A stretch of DNA of 59,589 nt from Diplocarpon mali. Taxonomy: Eukaryota; Ascomycota; Leotiomycetes; Helotiales; Drepanopezizaceae. The notes beneath the pieces were generated by a model. It had not been told where the DNA came from, searched no databases, and worked only from the letters and a program-made list of their open reading frames with translations. Position 1 is the first letter of the stretch, and the number at the start of each line of letters is the position of its first letter. Of the stretch, positions 48,184 through 59,218 are shown piece by piece. The DNA is taken from the NCBI GenBank assembly GCA_024741835.1, contig JAENRP010000276.1, positions 1 through 59,589 of the forward strand. The letters are read 5' to 3'. The translations under genes were made by a program, and so were the position numbers.

Positions 48184-49407
48184 GTTGCTAAGTTAAGTCG
48201 TTGGAATTTTGGTAGTTGAATGATATGGGCGTAATTGAGAGTATTTTCGACAATGTCAAGATGTCGTTGCAGCAAACAGGCCGGCAGCGCTAAATCCTAC
48301 GGCATCTAGCGGCACTGGCGAGCATTGGCACACATAGTTCCCACGTGACGTCTTGGAAGTCAAAATGGTACCTTTATACAGCTTCTGCTGCGCGTCAAAC
48401 GGAAAAGAAGGGTAGGCAGAGCGCGGGCGGGTTAACGTAACCATATCAGCTACAGTTCGTTTACGAGGTATGGGGCACGTTTTGAGATGTCAACAAAGCC
48501 CTTTGCCCTTAAGCGAGCAATACAGCATACCTAGTCTGAACGTGTGGACAAGCTAAGCCTGTGTGAGCTTAGCTTTTGATTCCTAGATTTTTTCTTCTGG
48601 TGCTTAAGCTTGCTGCATGGCTTCGTGGATCTCAGACTTCCTTAACGATCAGTCTCCTCTCAGACAAATCTTGACGAAAGGGTGTGCACATTGTTGTGGG
48701 GGGTGTTTTGGTGGTTATCTTGCCCTATGACCAAACCCTGATATAATCTCAGAAAACTAATTGTCGAGATTAATCTCACATACTTGGAGCCTTGAAGTTG
48801 TGAAGCCAATCACAACTATTTTATGATCTCCGGAGCTGAGTATCGTATCAAACACAATATTCACACCCAGAACAACGCGCCTCGTGCGGGCCCAGCCTCC
48901 GCTCTCACCAGGTTTAACACACTAACAAGAGCTGACGGTATGGATTGTGTCGAAACCACGGCGTTGATATAGTCGAGCTCCAACGTCACTATTGTAGTTT
49001 GCAAACGTATTGACCACCAAAACAAGCATACACCGCGCTTTCTCGCACGTTTACGTTGACCTCCCGCCTGAGACTCCCAAGGTATCTTCACTCAAGAACA
49101 GTGCTCTAGTGATTTTCTGCTTCCAAGTATCAAGCTCGTCGATTAAAACCACCAATTGGGGTTACAGCATTGATTTTTCCTCAACAATACGCTGGTTCCT
49201 AGTACAGCTGCAGTTGATAGGCTCAGAGCACTGTTTACCAAGACGAAATCGCTTGTAGCGCAGCATCACTAGGAGGGAAAGTGATTTGGCACATCTTTCA
49301 TTTTGATAATTTGCGCTCAGAAGTACCGCCTCATGAAAGCACGAGCGGCAAATAATTGCGATTAATATTGGTTGAACATACCCATCAACCCCAACTCTAA
49401 CTATGGC
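48184..49407. other. Intergenic region, RTG2 promoter
   Basis: 1.2 kb between the RTG2 start and the 3' end of the aminopeptidase gene, both on the minus strand. A CCACGTGACGTC element is at about 48341-48352. No gene was recognised. Confidence 0.4.
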
Positions 49408-52400
49408 TCAAGCATAGCCATGGGCTTTCAACCACTCCAAGATGACCGTGGAATCTCTCTCCTTGTAAGTAGCCCGACCATGGATAGTATCACTGACAAC
49501 CGCCAATGTACGATCGTAACCTCTATTATCTCTGCCCTCAAAGAATTTGGCAATTTCCCTTTCCGTGTCTCGATCATTGAACTTGTTCAGGCTCAATCTG
49601 AGGAATCTATCTAGGACAACCATATTCTTGCCCAGTTTCTCCTTTATTGGCTCGAATTTAGCTTGTATGTACTTCCAGAGGCCGGATCGAGTCTGTTTAT
49701 TAGCTGCTAGAGCCATTGCGCCGGTGTGCATGTCCTGTGTGGCGACGTCATTAAAGAGAAGCGACAGATATTCTGGGAGGAGCTCTGGGTTCTGAATGCG
49801 GCCAAGTGCGCGAAGAGTCATTTCGCGGCCATCGACAGAGGTTGTTGAGTGCCATTCACTCTTGACAGTGTCAAACTCGGCCTTCCCACCATTGCTGATT
49901 GCCAATCCGTAAACTGCGGCACGGAGGTTTGGATGAATGGCAGACTTGTCTTTGCCGGAGGTATAAAGTTCGAATCTTCGCTTTGCCTCAGCCGTCACGC
50001 TAGACAAGTTGTCAGCGCACGGTTCTCAATAATGCAATAGAATGAATACTCGTACCCATCGTGGCCATTCAATCCGGCAGTGAGAATCAGTAGAGCACGA
50101 AGTTGGCCAGTGAGCAGGTCCTCCTCAGAAGCGGCTTCCCAACCAATTTTCTCAACGGCAGGAGTAATCAGCTTCAGAGTAAACTTTTTTAAGCCTTTCA
50201 AGATTGCTTCGTCATCCGCAAACACTGACTTTACGGTTGAGATTGAGGACAGGATTTGAGACCAGACAAGGTAATTTGTCTCAGATTGAAAACCTTCAGC
50301 AAATGCCAGTAAACTTGGCGTGGTTCCTTCTCCAGAGTAGGCTAGAGCACCTGCATCGCCTACCAAGCCTAAACTCTGGTGAGCTGCTTGGTTACTAGTG
50401 TGGAGCAGAAGACTTACCTATCTTATCAGAGAGACTCAAACGCTCGATTTGTGCACCTAGTGTGGCAAGTCGCTTAGGAGGATAATTTGTGCGATAGAAG
50501 CCTGTGGTATCCTTGTTGAGCTTGTAAAAAGACACATCAACCTCCCGAACAGTATCTTCCTTCTTGGAGAATCCAATTGACCGGACTTCGTTGCTACCGA
50601 CTGTCCCCTCAAGCCCCAAGGGGATCCACCAGATGGTGGTATCGTCTTCGGCCTTGGCGTCTCCAGTACTGAGATAACGAGTCTGCTTGATTCCGATTTG
50701 CCCCGGCTCCTCTCCGACGGTGAGCACCGGAAATCCAATCTTTCGAATCCAAGGATCGATCAGGCCTTGAACATCCTGACCGGAAGTATTGCTTAGAGCA
50801 GACCACAGATCGTGTGTTTTCGCATTTCCGTAAGCGTGAGCTTTGAGATAATCTCCAACACCCTTAAGGAAGACATCCTGTCCGAGGTGAGCTGCCAACA
50901 TGCGAATAACGGAGCTGCCTTTGACAAATCAGAATGTGAATCTCAGGAGGCCAAATTTATGGCTCTTCGCTTCCCAGGCCGATACACGTATCTTGAGGGC
51001 GGAGTTTGCTGACCTTTGAGGTAGCTGATGGCGTCAAAGATCTGATCAACGTCCAGAGCATCCCTGACAGGAACTTCGATAGGATGGGAGCTACGCAGTG
51101 AGTCAAGAGTGAATGCAGTCTGCATACCCTCGGACACGAACTGCGGCCAAACATGCCACTTTAACGTTGTTAGTCCCTGACTTTCTATCGTTTGAGGATC
51201 TCGGATCTCGGATCAAGAAAGATCCTAGATCCCAAGACACGATCCCAAGATGTGTCTATGTAAGCGAAATCCGAAGGCATCAAGAAAACTAGCCGAGGAT
51301 ATGCACATACATTAGGATGAATATGATCGGTTGCTAGCCAACCAACCCACGTAGCAAAACCCTCGTTGAGCCATAACTCGTTCCACCAATCCATAGTGAC
51401 GAGATTTCCAAACCATTGATGAGCAAGTTCGTGAGCAACAACGTAAGCGATCCGATTTCGATACTTCTCATCTGAAGACCTCTCATCAAACAGAACAGCT
51501 GTGGTTCTATAAGTAATCAAGCCCCAATTCTCCATCCTATGCACTATCAGATTATATATTGAAGGTAAACCGTTTTGAATGTGTATTTTTCAAACTTACG
51601 CTCCGTGAGACTAGAGCAAACTATGGTCAGTGTGCGTTCTTTCCAATCGTGAGAGGAAACTTTAATAGCCAGTCGTATTAATGAAGGTAAAGAAGAAAGA
51701 CGAAAAGGAGAGCCTACGAATTCATGAACGGCGAGTAAATCGCACTTGGGTAGGGGATACTCAATTCCAAAGATTTCAGAGTAGTAGTCGATAATCTGGG
51801 GAGTGTGATCTAAAGCATATCGAGCTTGGCTCTTCAAGCCTCTTGTGGTGTAGACTCGAACGGGGAGATTGACACCATTGTACTTGCGTTTGGTGAAGTC
51901 TTCGATGTACTCGAAGTCTCCCACAGCCCATGCCAAAAGATAGGTGCTCATAATTGGAGTCTTCTCGAATGACACCACCTTGAAACCAGCCTTTGACTTC
52001 TTGATGACCTTCTCAGGCATATTGGAAAGAGCGACCAGGTCGTCCGGCAGCTCAATTTCAAAGTCAAAAGTGGCCTTGAGATTTGGCTCGTCGAAGCACG
52101 GGAACGCTCTCCGAGCATCACAACTCTCAAACTGGGTTGAGAACATCACGTGGCTATCCCCGTCCTTGGGCACCGACGCAGCGGGGGAGACAGCGGGCGT
52201 GTATTTGGAGCGATAAAAGCCCGCCATGTCGTTATTGATGGTTCCTGCGAACTCGATAACAATGAAGGCCTTTTCCGCTGTCGGCAGATCTTCCGGGAAA
52301 GAAATGGAGGCGCGTTGTCTAGGAACATCGTACGAGATAGCAGACGACTTGAACGTTTGTTGAGTCTTCGTATGCTCCAAGGATACTTCGGCGCTATGGA

Positions 52401-52584
52401 TCTTGAGCAGATGGGCGTTGAGGGTAATCTCCCTTGAGCTTTTGACAATCTTGGAGAGGATTTTGACGGTACCCGTATAGCTGAAGGCGCCACCAAGCTC
52501 GATATCGTAGATGGAGATGTCGTAGTTGAGTGGTCTGATATTGTCTGGGAGGATGTCCCGATCACCGACCATAGCTGAAACCAT
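49408..52584 (-). CDS. M1-family zinc aminopeptidase (Aap1/Ape2-like)
   Basis: A cytosolic gluzincin aminopeptidase that trims N-terminal residues from peptides. The model is complement(49408-49999, 50056-50368, 50418-50918, 51014-51158, 51311-51536, 51600-51610, 51718-52584), 884 residues, full family length. The substrate-anchoring motif reads SHGAMENWG; its SHG-A part comes from an 11-nt exon. Zinc site HELAH is H328-H332 with third ligand E351 in NEGFATW. The N-terminal saddle domain begins [16 protein letters not shown]. The ERAP1_C-like helical domain fills the last 330 residues. The start was set at the ATG at 52584; an in-frame ATG four codons later, just before [10 protein letters not shown], is an alternative. 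The gene is divergent from CENP-W. Confidence 0.94.
51600..51610 (-). other. 11-nt microexon completing the GAMEN motif
   Basis: The 11 bases TCTCACGGAGC lie between a CTCTAG acceptor and a GTAAGT donor. They join HEF to AMENWG in frame, giving HEFSHGAMENWG. Skipping or misplacing this exon breaks both the frame and the catalytic motif. Flanking introns are 107 and 63 bp. Confidence 0.85.
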
Positions 52585-53143
52585 AGTCACGCAAGATCGA
52601 AGGGTCCTGGGGGAAGACGAAGAGCTGGGGAGGAGGAAGGTTGATAGCTAGAGGGCAGGTTGGTACAGTGGTACCCGTCAAGTAAGGTAGGCCAAGGGAC
52701 TGATTCTGCCTGAACAAGTCTGAGCAGATTGGCCAAGAAAACGAAGGAATACTTATTAGATGCTTCGAATACTTCAATGAGACCAGCTTAGTTCTTCGAC
52801 CTCAGCTAGAATGCCGAATGGGAGAGAGGGGGGCCAATGCTAGGACTAAACTGCCAGACGGGAGAGGGGGAAGTTATATATGAAGTCAAACGGCGTTTGG
52901 CGGGGTTGGAGAAGGCTACTGGACGTGTCGCCAAGCGCTATAGCTGCAAGGGACAGGGCGAGGCTGAATGCCGAGGCAGAAAACACCAAGCCATCTATCT
53001 ACAATGGCGACTAGGTAACTATAGAGGAACAACAACCACAACAACGCGCATACTTGTTAAATGAAGCTTTCCACCCCTCCAAATTCACATCAATACGTAC
53101 ACATTACGCGCGTGTTCATCCTCCGGCAACTGTCGTTTTCGCT
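52585..53143. promoter_or_regulatory. Divergent promoter region, aminopeptidase / CENP-W
   Basis: 559 bp separate the two outward-facing start codons. No specific site was identified. Confidence 0.45.
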
Positions 53144-53570
53144 ATGGCAGCAGGCCAGAAGCTGTACCCGCGGGCGACGGTCAAGAAGATCGTCAAAGCT
53201 CACTCCAAGCGCAACATCAGCAAAAACGCCGACGTACTTGTGAGATCCCCCGGCGCGTCTCCCGCATCCCGTGGCTAACGGCTTCCGCAGATATTCCTGG
53301 ACTACGCCCTCTTCCTCAAGGCGTGCGCGAATCTATTTGGCTGCATGCTCCCTTGAGCATCAGTCAATAATAAGCCTGTAAGATGCTAACAGTTTCTTAG
53401 CTTGATCAAGGAGAGTACAATCAATGCGAAGGAGGCGGGGGAGCGAGGAATAAGTGCCAAAAGCGTGAAGAAAGTTACAGAGGTACGGCCCACTGCGCTT
53501 GACGACTCCATCCTTGAAAACTCTTACTGATGCGTCTATTCAGGTAGCACTATCTAAATTCAGAGGATGA
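53144..53570 (+). CDS. CENP-W: Centromere protein W, histone-fold kinetochore subunit
   Basis: A histone-fold partner of CENP-T in the inner kinetochore (CCAN), known as Wip1 in yeasts. Exons are 53144-53239, 53291-53322, 53401-53482 and 53544-53570, 78 residues, in frame at each join. The spliced protein runs MAAGQKLYPRATVKKIVKAH, SKRNISKNADVLIFLDYAL, FLKALIKESTINAKEAGE, RGISAKSVKKVTEVALSKF, RG (listed in pieces). YPRATVKKIVKAH opens helix 1, ADVLIFLDYALFLK is the long helix 2 and ISAKSVKKVTEVAL is helix 3 of a histone fold, with the usual CENP-W spacing. Exons of 32 and 27 nt make it easy to miss in annotation. Lys-rich ends suit DNA contact. Confidence 0.88.
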
Positions 53571-54260
53571 AAGATGGTTAGTGTGGAGAGAGGCCGAACA
53601 AAATGTGGGATAGAAGATCAATAGGCCCCTTGCCCGCTGGATCAGGAGACTATAGCTTGATGAAAGCTTAGCCCAGCCACGGACACCGACGTACGAGCTC
53701 TAGCCAACAGCCTCAATATATTGCAAGTACACATGCTTTTGAGAGGGGATTCCGTAGGAGTGCAAGTTTGGTCGGGGTGAAGACGTGTTATGCGTGCCGC
53801 AGGCAACAGAGGGGTACAGACGTAGTATTGTGTAATCATAGCATCTAAATAAAAATGCTATATCAAGGAGATAATGTCAAGCAGACCAACAGTCTCCTGT
53901 TTCTAAGTACATTGCTGCACAAAGAATTGGAGGAATCTTCAGCTCAGGGTCAAAGCTCTCACTTTTGGTGCTCGTCCGCATCCATGGCTTTCGGTTGTTC
54001 TCTAGCGCGCGACAAGGATTATCGCGAGCTTGTTTCCTGTCGTGCTCTACTCCAATAGCAAGCTCAACACCTTCATAGCTACGGCTTTCTCTAGACCCTA
54101 TATCATAATCTCTCAAATTACTCTATCTCTGATTCCTGAGTATCCTTCTGCTCTGCATCCACAAAACCACCCTGACAGACCCTCGACAGCTCACGCACAA
54201 GCCCATCCTAAGCAAACAAATACACCTTTCCTCTTCTCACCAGAATCAGTTCACCTCACA
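53571..54260. other. Intergenic region, YAG7-like promoter and 5' UTR
   Basis: 690 bp between CENP-W and the next gene on the same strand. The right end (54160-54260) is a CA/CT-rich leader typical of a fungal 5' UTR. No gene was seen. Confidence 0.4.
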
Positions 54261-55831
54261 ATGGCTGCCGCTGCCACCCAGAACCCTGTAGTCAAGATCG
54301 AGTCGAAGTCTGCGAAGAAGAAGAAGGCCGCTAAGGCTGCTTCCACTGAGATTGAGGCTCCAGCACCAGTCGCTGAGCTTGCCCCTACAAACGGTGCTAC
54401 AGAGAGCGCAAACAGTGATACGTCTTACGAAAGCCCATACATTAAGGAGCTCTACAAGTACGTGATAACACATAACAGCAGGATTTTGCGCGTCTTGGAG
54501 TATCAAAGCAGATATGCTAACTCCTGTATAGAAGCATCCGCAATGTCAACAAGAAGATCGTGAGTCAAATATCGCCGACACTCGGGTGACTCTAGCTAAT
54601 TTGACCCTAGACTAACGCCTCCAAAGTCGATTCAATCGTTGCCGAAAACCCCAATCAGTCCCTGGATGATCTGGTAAATGCCCGCAAGATCAATGCCGAC
54701 CAGAAGGCCCAGCTCCTGAAGAAGCCAGCTCTCCAGGCATCTCTCACTCAGCTAGAAGAGCAGATTTCTCAATACAAGAAGTTCGACCAGGAATACAAGA
54801 TTAAGCTACAGTCCGAGAAGGCCGAGTTGGAGAAGAACTATTCGGCACGCGCCAGCAAAGAATTGAAGGAGGCTGTTGCCCTGACCAAGTCCGAAGCTGC
54901 AGCATCTGCTGTGAAGGAGCAAAAGGAAAACCTGCTTCTTCTCTCACAGTTCTTGAAGTTGGCTGCTATTCGCCGAGGTGAAGATGAGCTTGCAGAGCAA
55001 GAGGAGAGCAAGGCATTGGAGGGTCTGTTGGCTCAGGTCTACGCAGGCGACGCCAGCGCCGTAGCTGCCATGCTGAGCCTCATCCAAGGCTCTTCCGAAA
55101 CCGTCTCATCCGTTACTGGTGAATCTCTTCCTGTCACCTGTAAGATCCCCACTCCTCTCCCAAGCCTTGACGGTTGCTGAAATTCCTGTCAGATGCCGAC
55201 CTCAAGGCTGCATCCCTGGCACAACTGCCGCCCACCACCGACCTCACCAAAGCTGTTGAGACGTCCGAATACCCAGCAGAGACCGACCCAACCATCGCTC
55301 ACGCTGGCCTTACTGAAATCGATGCCCCTGCAACTACCGAGCTGACCAACGGCCACACCGAAGCCTCATACGACCAAGGTGTCCCACAAAACTCGGCTTT
55401 CGGCGATGGTGCTGCAAATGCGGCTGCGGAGGCCAACTGGGATAACAACAACGACCTGTCTACTTCGCAAGAGTGGATCGAGGTCCCTCGCGATGCGACG
55501 GAGACCGATACTGGAGTCGTGGCGACGCCGGCTGCACCCTCCAACGTTCAGAGCTGGGCCGATGACCACCCTGACAGTCCTGTCGAGGCAAGATTGTCTT
55601 CTGATATTGACTTGGGCGACTGCTGACCTGTTTTCTCGGCAGAAGACTACTACCCCACCTGTTAATGACGGTTTCCAAGAGATTCAACGCAGCAGCAACC
55701 GAGGCGGACGAGGCAACTTCCGAGGCGGACGCGGTGACGGTTACCGGGGCAGGGGTCGCGGCCGCGGTGATGGATACCGTGGACGAGGCCGTGGTGGTGG
55801 GGGGGCCCATCGTGGAACCCGTGACTCGTAA
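54261..55831 (+). CDS. YAG7-like / Caprin-like protein with RGG tail
   Basis: A probable ribosome- or RNA-associated protein of the fungal YAG7-like family; its precise role is not established. Exons are 54261-54457, 54532-54559, 54611-55139, 55193-55587 and 55643-55831, 445 residues. The Lys/Ala-rich N-terminus has a KKKKAAKAA patch. The conserved dimerisation/coiled-coil region follows (SPYIKELYKSIRNVNKKI, then KVDSIVAENPNQSLDDLV and INADQKAQLLKKPALQ), with a long helix rich in E, K and Q. EGLLAQVYAGDASAVAAM begins a second helical block. The acidic linker includes QEWIEVP and WADDHPD. The tail has many RGG/GRG repeats typical of RNA binding. The last intron (55588-55642) begins GC (GAG|GCAAGA); a GT donor two codons upstream would also keep the frame but is a poorer match. 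Confidence 0.85.
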
Positions 55832-58151
55832 ACCCTGGGTCCTCGCACCACGGGCCCCAAGTCGACACCACACGTGCAATGGCTCTGCTTGTTTTCCGGT
55901 ACTCGCATCCTCCTCGCGCGGCTGCAGATGGACCGTGTGGCTCGCATTTGTCACGCATGCAGTTTATTCTCTCTTCTGATCATGGCTGGATAGCCGGTGC
56001 CCGGGGTTTTCTCACGATCGTGACGGGGAGCGTTTTGTTTGCATGGCCTGGTGATGGTAAAAGGGTAAGGGGATGATGATACATCCGAACAGAAAAAGCT
56101 GCTCTTGTATTTCCGAGCCATGGGTCGCGCTTGGCGGCTGCACGGAAATCGTCCGGGCTAGATGGATCTGAGGAATGGATGTGATGATGGTGGCTCTGCC
56201 GCATCCAAGTGAAGGCTGCACTCTCTATTTCTCTCTCCTTGCCTCTGCTGTGATGTTCACGCTTGTTCTCCGCCGAAACCACACTCTCAGCCCCTTCACT
56301 TGAAGGTGGCGACTCCCCACGAGTCTGGGGGCCATAGGGAAGCCAGGTGTAGCTCCCTGGCGCCAGCGGGAAATGTGGCACAGATTCCGGGTCATCATCG
56401 TGGCGGAGGCCTGTTTGATCTCAGGTCTGCTGTTTTCCGTTCTGACGCTCCTCGCTGGACTAGCAGACGGGCCAGATCCCGCCGGCAGCGTTGATGAAAC
56501 TCATGGCGTGGGCTTCTCGAAGGGACACAGTTCCATAGACAAGCTTCTGGTACACCTTCCGATACCCAGCCTTCCCATACACAGCCTCTCCCCGCCATAA
56601 CGCGCCACGCGCGGCATGCTGATCGGACTCCATGGTATCGAGCAAACGTCTCTCAGCATGGCCCTCGACGTGCGCAGTGCGTGCGACGGCCGGGAAGTGT
56701 CACGTGCGGGATCCAATACCACTCTCCATAGACGCGTCGCTGTCACCGCTACCTATGCGACCGACTGGTTGGACGGCGCGTCTCTCGGGGCCCGACGCCG
56801 CAGTGCTGGTAAGGGGTCGATGTCTAGGGGGTGCAGACTTCTGGGTATCGCAGTTCGCGTTCTCGTGGGAGATGGCTCCAGACGTGGCTGGGCAGGCTGG
56901 GCAGGCCAGGGGAGGCCGTGGAGCGCGATGCAAGTGTTGGAATATACAAGGACTGGCTTGTGTCATCGCACCTTGTACATGTACTCCTGCAGCTCTATCG
57001 AACTCCGCATCTACACCTTGAGATTCTGTCCGCAAGGCTGACGGAGCGACCGCATGCACGCGAGGGACAGCCACGACGGTCCGGTGCTGCACGGTCGGTG
57101 CAGCAGGCAGTGGGGATTTGACTGGCGACGAGGGGGCGAGAGCGTGAAGCCTTTCCTCCTGGCCTCTCTCGAGGGCTCCGGGAGACGTGCCGAGGACAGG
57201 GACCCTCGAGTAGACTCTAGATCAACACCACGTTGGCGTACGCCGCGGTGCAGATATCATTCCATCGACCCAGCGCGGGGGTTTTGGCTGGCGACAAGGG
57301 ACTGAAATCTGCTAGACGGCCAGCTGGGGTCGTGGGGCCTGGCCGCCGGCAGCCACGTGAGAGGGCGCGCTCGACCGGACGCGTCGCGCCGCGGCTGGAC
57401 GCGAGCGAGGGACGCGCCAGCCAGCCAGGCCGCCAGTGACCTCGGCCCGGGGGGATACGCACGTCACGTGAGCACGGCACGTGGTGGCATCAGGTGACCC
57501 CCGTCCGGCGATCGTGCGGCAGCCGGTCGTCGCATGGTTTGTTGGCGTCCCGCCCGACCCGCGCGGCGCCGCGCGAGCAAACCGTCCCAGACCCGACCCA
57601 GGCATGGAGATCGCAAGAATCTCACTTGCGCCACGCCGCTCCGCCGGGGCGCCAGGAGAAGGGCGCACGCGCTGTCGGTTCCACTGCCCCATCCGGAGCG
57701 GCGACCGAGGGCGGAACCTGGGCGGCGGTCGGCGGGCAGGGCGCTGGATGCTCCGCGCGGCTGGAAACATCCCCAAGTGCCGAGGCTCGAGGATGGCCGA
57801 CTCTCCTCCCCCCGGGCCGACCCTTGCCCCCGGCCCGAATCAGCCGGTGCCGCAGACCTCCTCCGCGTATTCGGGTGCGACCGGGGGGCCGGGGGGGGGA
57901 GATTCTCCCTCTGCCGACCGAGCCGTTTCGGAGCATCGGACGAGAAGAACGGCCTGGGGCCATCCTCGGACGACACTCCGATGCCGAGGAGCCGCAGTCT
58001 CTCGCCAAAACACTCAGGGGGCCCAATCGCAACGCCGGAGAAGGAAATCCGCTTTCTCCCCCTGAGAGAGAGAGAGAGAGAGAGAGAGATCGCGAGGGTC
58101 CAAGGGCTTGCGACCCAGGAGCAGCAGATGCGGTCGGGGGGAGATGGTCCA
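55832..58151. other. GC-rich gene-free stretch with CACGTG cluster
   Basis: About 2.3 kb between the YAG7-like gene and the cutinase promoter. Several overlapping long frames on both strands (57.3-58.3 kb) are Arg/Pro/Ala-rich, have no domain and reflect high GC. CACGTG occurs at 57354-57359, inside TCACGTGA at 57464-57471, and at 57478-57483. A (GA)n run lies near 58060-58090. Confidence 0.4.
57354..57483. promoter_or_regulatory. Cluster of three CACGTG boxes
   Basis: Three E-box-type CACGTG cores within 130 bp, one within the full palindrome TCACGTGA. They lie about 0.9-1.0 kb upstream of the cutinase start codon. They are candidate bHLH sites; their high-GC setting lowers the weight. Confidence 0.3.
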
Positions 58152-58157
58152 TATAAA
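58152..58157 (+). promoter_or_regulatory. TATA box of the cutinase gene
   Basis: TATAAA in an otherwise GC-rich region, 206 bp before the cutinase ATG. The sequence between is a pyrimidine-rich leader. Confidence 0.55.
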
Positions 58158-58189
58158 GCCGTCTCCGGCGGTCTGGAGGCTCTCGTTTC

Positions 58190-58332
58190 CCCTCATCATT
58201 CCATCATTCCATCATTCCATCTCTCCTTTGCATTCTCTCGCCCGTCTCTCCCGTTTCTCCTCTCTCCCGTTTCTCCTCTCTCCCGTTTCTCCTCTCCCAT
58301 TTCTCCCCTCTCCCGTTTCTCCCCTCTCCCGT
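58190..58332 (+). repeat. Pyrimidine repeats in the cutinase leader
   Basis: First about four copies of ATCATTCC, then about six copies of a 16-bp unit CCCGTTTCTCCTCTCT with small variants. The tract is almost pure pyrimidine on the coding strand between TATA box and ATG, so it is likely in the 5' UTR and just upstream. Confidence 0.75.
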
Positions 58333-58362
58333 GGCTGTGCCAGGTCCCCAAGTAAAGCGACC

Positions 58363-59218
58363 ATGCGATCTCCAGCCTCTCTCATCCTCCTCGCCCTTCC
58401 CTTGAGCCTGGCTGCGCCCGCCCCGGCCGCTGGCGGGGGCGCCAGCTTCGGCTCCAGTACGCAGGTGGGCACAAAACAAAACAAACATGGCCCGCCCGGG
58501 CGCGTCGTCGGCGGAAGGTTAACGTGTCGGACAGAACGCCGGATCCGCCTGCAAAGGCATGACCCTCGTCTTCGCCCGAGGCACGACCGAAGGCGGCAAC
58601 ATGGGCATGGTGGCTGGTCCGCCGTTTGCCCAGGCCCTGGCCAAGAAGATGGGCGGCGATCTGGCGGTCCAGGGCGTGGAGTACCCCGCCGACGTCAAAG
58701 GCTTCCTCGCCGGCGGGGATGCGGCCGGCAGCCAGAAGATGGCCACCCTCGTCACGCAGATGATGGCCGCCTGTCCCAACACCAAGATGGTGATGGCCGG
58801 CTACAGGCAAGCCTCTCCCTCTCCCCGCGTCCGCAGTGCTCGAGAGAATCAAAGGCCCAGCTAACACCTCGTCCGCAGCCAGGGGGGGCAGCTCGTCCAC
58901 AACGCGGCCACCATGCTCCCTCCCGACGTGATGGCCCAGGTCAACTCGGGTACGTGCGAGATCTCCCCCCCCCCCCTTCCACGGTGCGAGTGATCTCTGC
59001 TGACGACGAGGCCCGCGGGGGCTGCTCTAGCCGTCATCTTTGGAGATCCCATGAACGGCAAGGCGGTGGGCGCGCTCCCGGCCGCCCAAACCAAGGTCAT
59101 CTGTCACCAGGGGGACAACATCTGCCAGGGGGGCAACCTGATCTTGCAGCCGCATCTCACGTATGGCATGAACGCCGACGAGGCCGCCACCTTTGCCGCC
59201 ACGGCCGCGGGCCGGTGA
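58363..59218 (+). CDS. Cutinase
   Basis: A secreted serine esterase (alpha/beta hydrolase, CE5) that cleaves plant cutin. Exons are 58363-58464, 58535-58806, 58879-58949 and 59031-59218, 210 residues, the usual size. The signal peptide is residues 1-17 (ending SLA-APAPA). After a short pro-region come the oxyanion block MTLVFARGTTEGGNMG, the nucleophile motif GYSQGG, aspartate in CHQGDNIC and histidine in PHLTYG, completing the Ser-Asp-His triad. Four cysteines (SAC, AACP, VIC, NIC) fit the two family disulfides. The nucleophile serine codon is split by the second intron, which has a GC donor (AG|GCAAGC) and no alternative GT. A TA-rich tandem repeat begins about 120 bp downstream. Confidence 0.95.

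Noticed and set aside
55588..55626. Premature stop in the YAG7-like gene (DLGDC then stop)
   Set aside because: The stop lies inside the last intron; the RGG tail exon follows in frame.
57534..58355. Overlapping long frames upstream of the cutinase
   Set aside because: All three plus frames and the minus strand are open together, which is a GC effect, and the right end overlaps the cutinase leader repeats.
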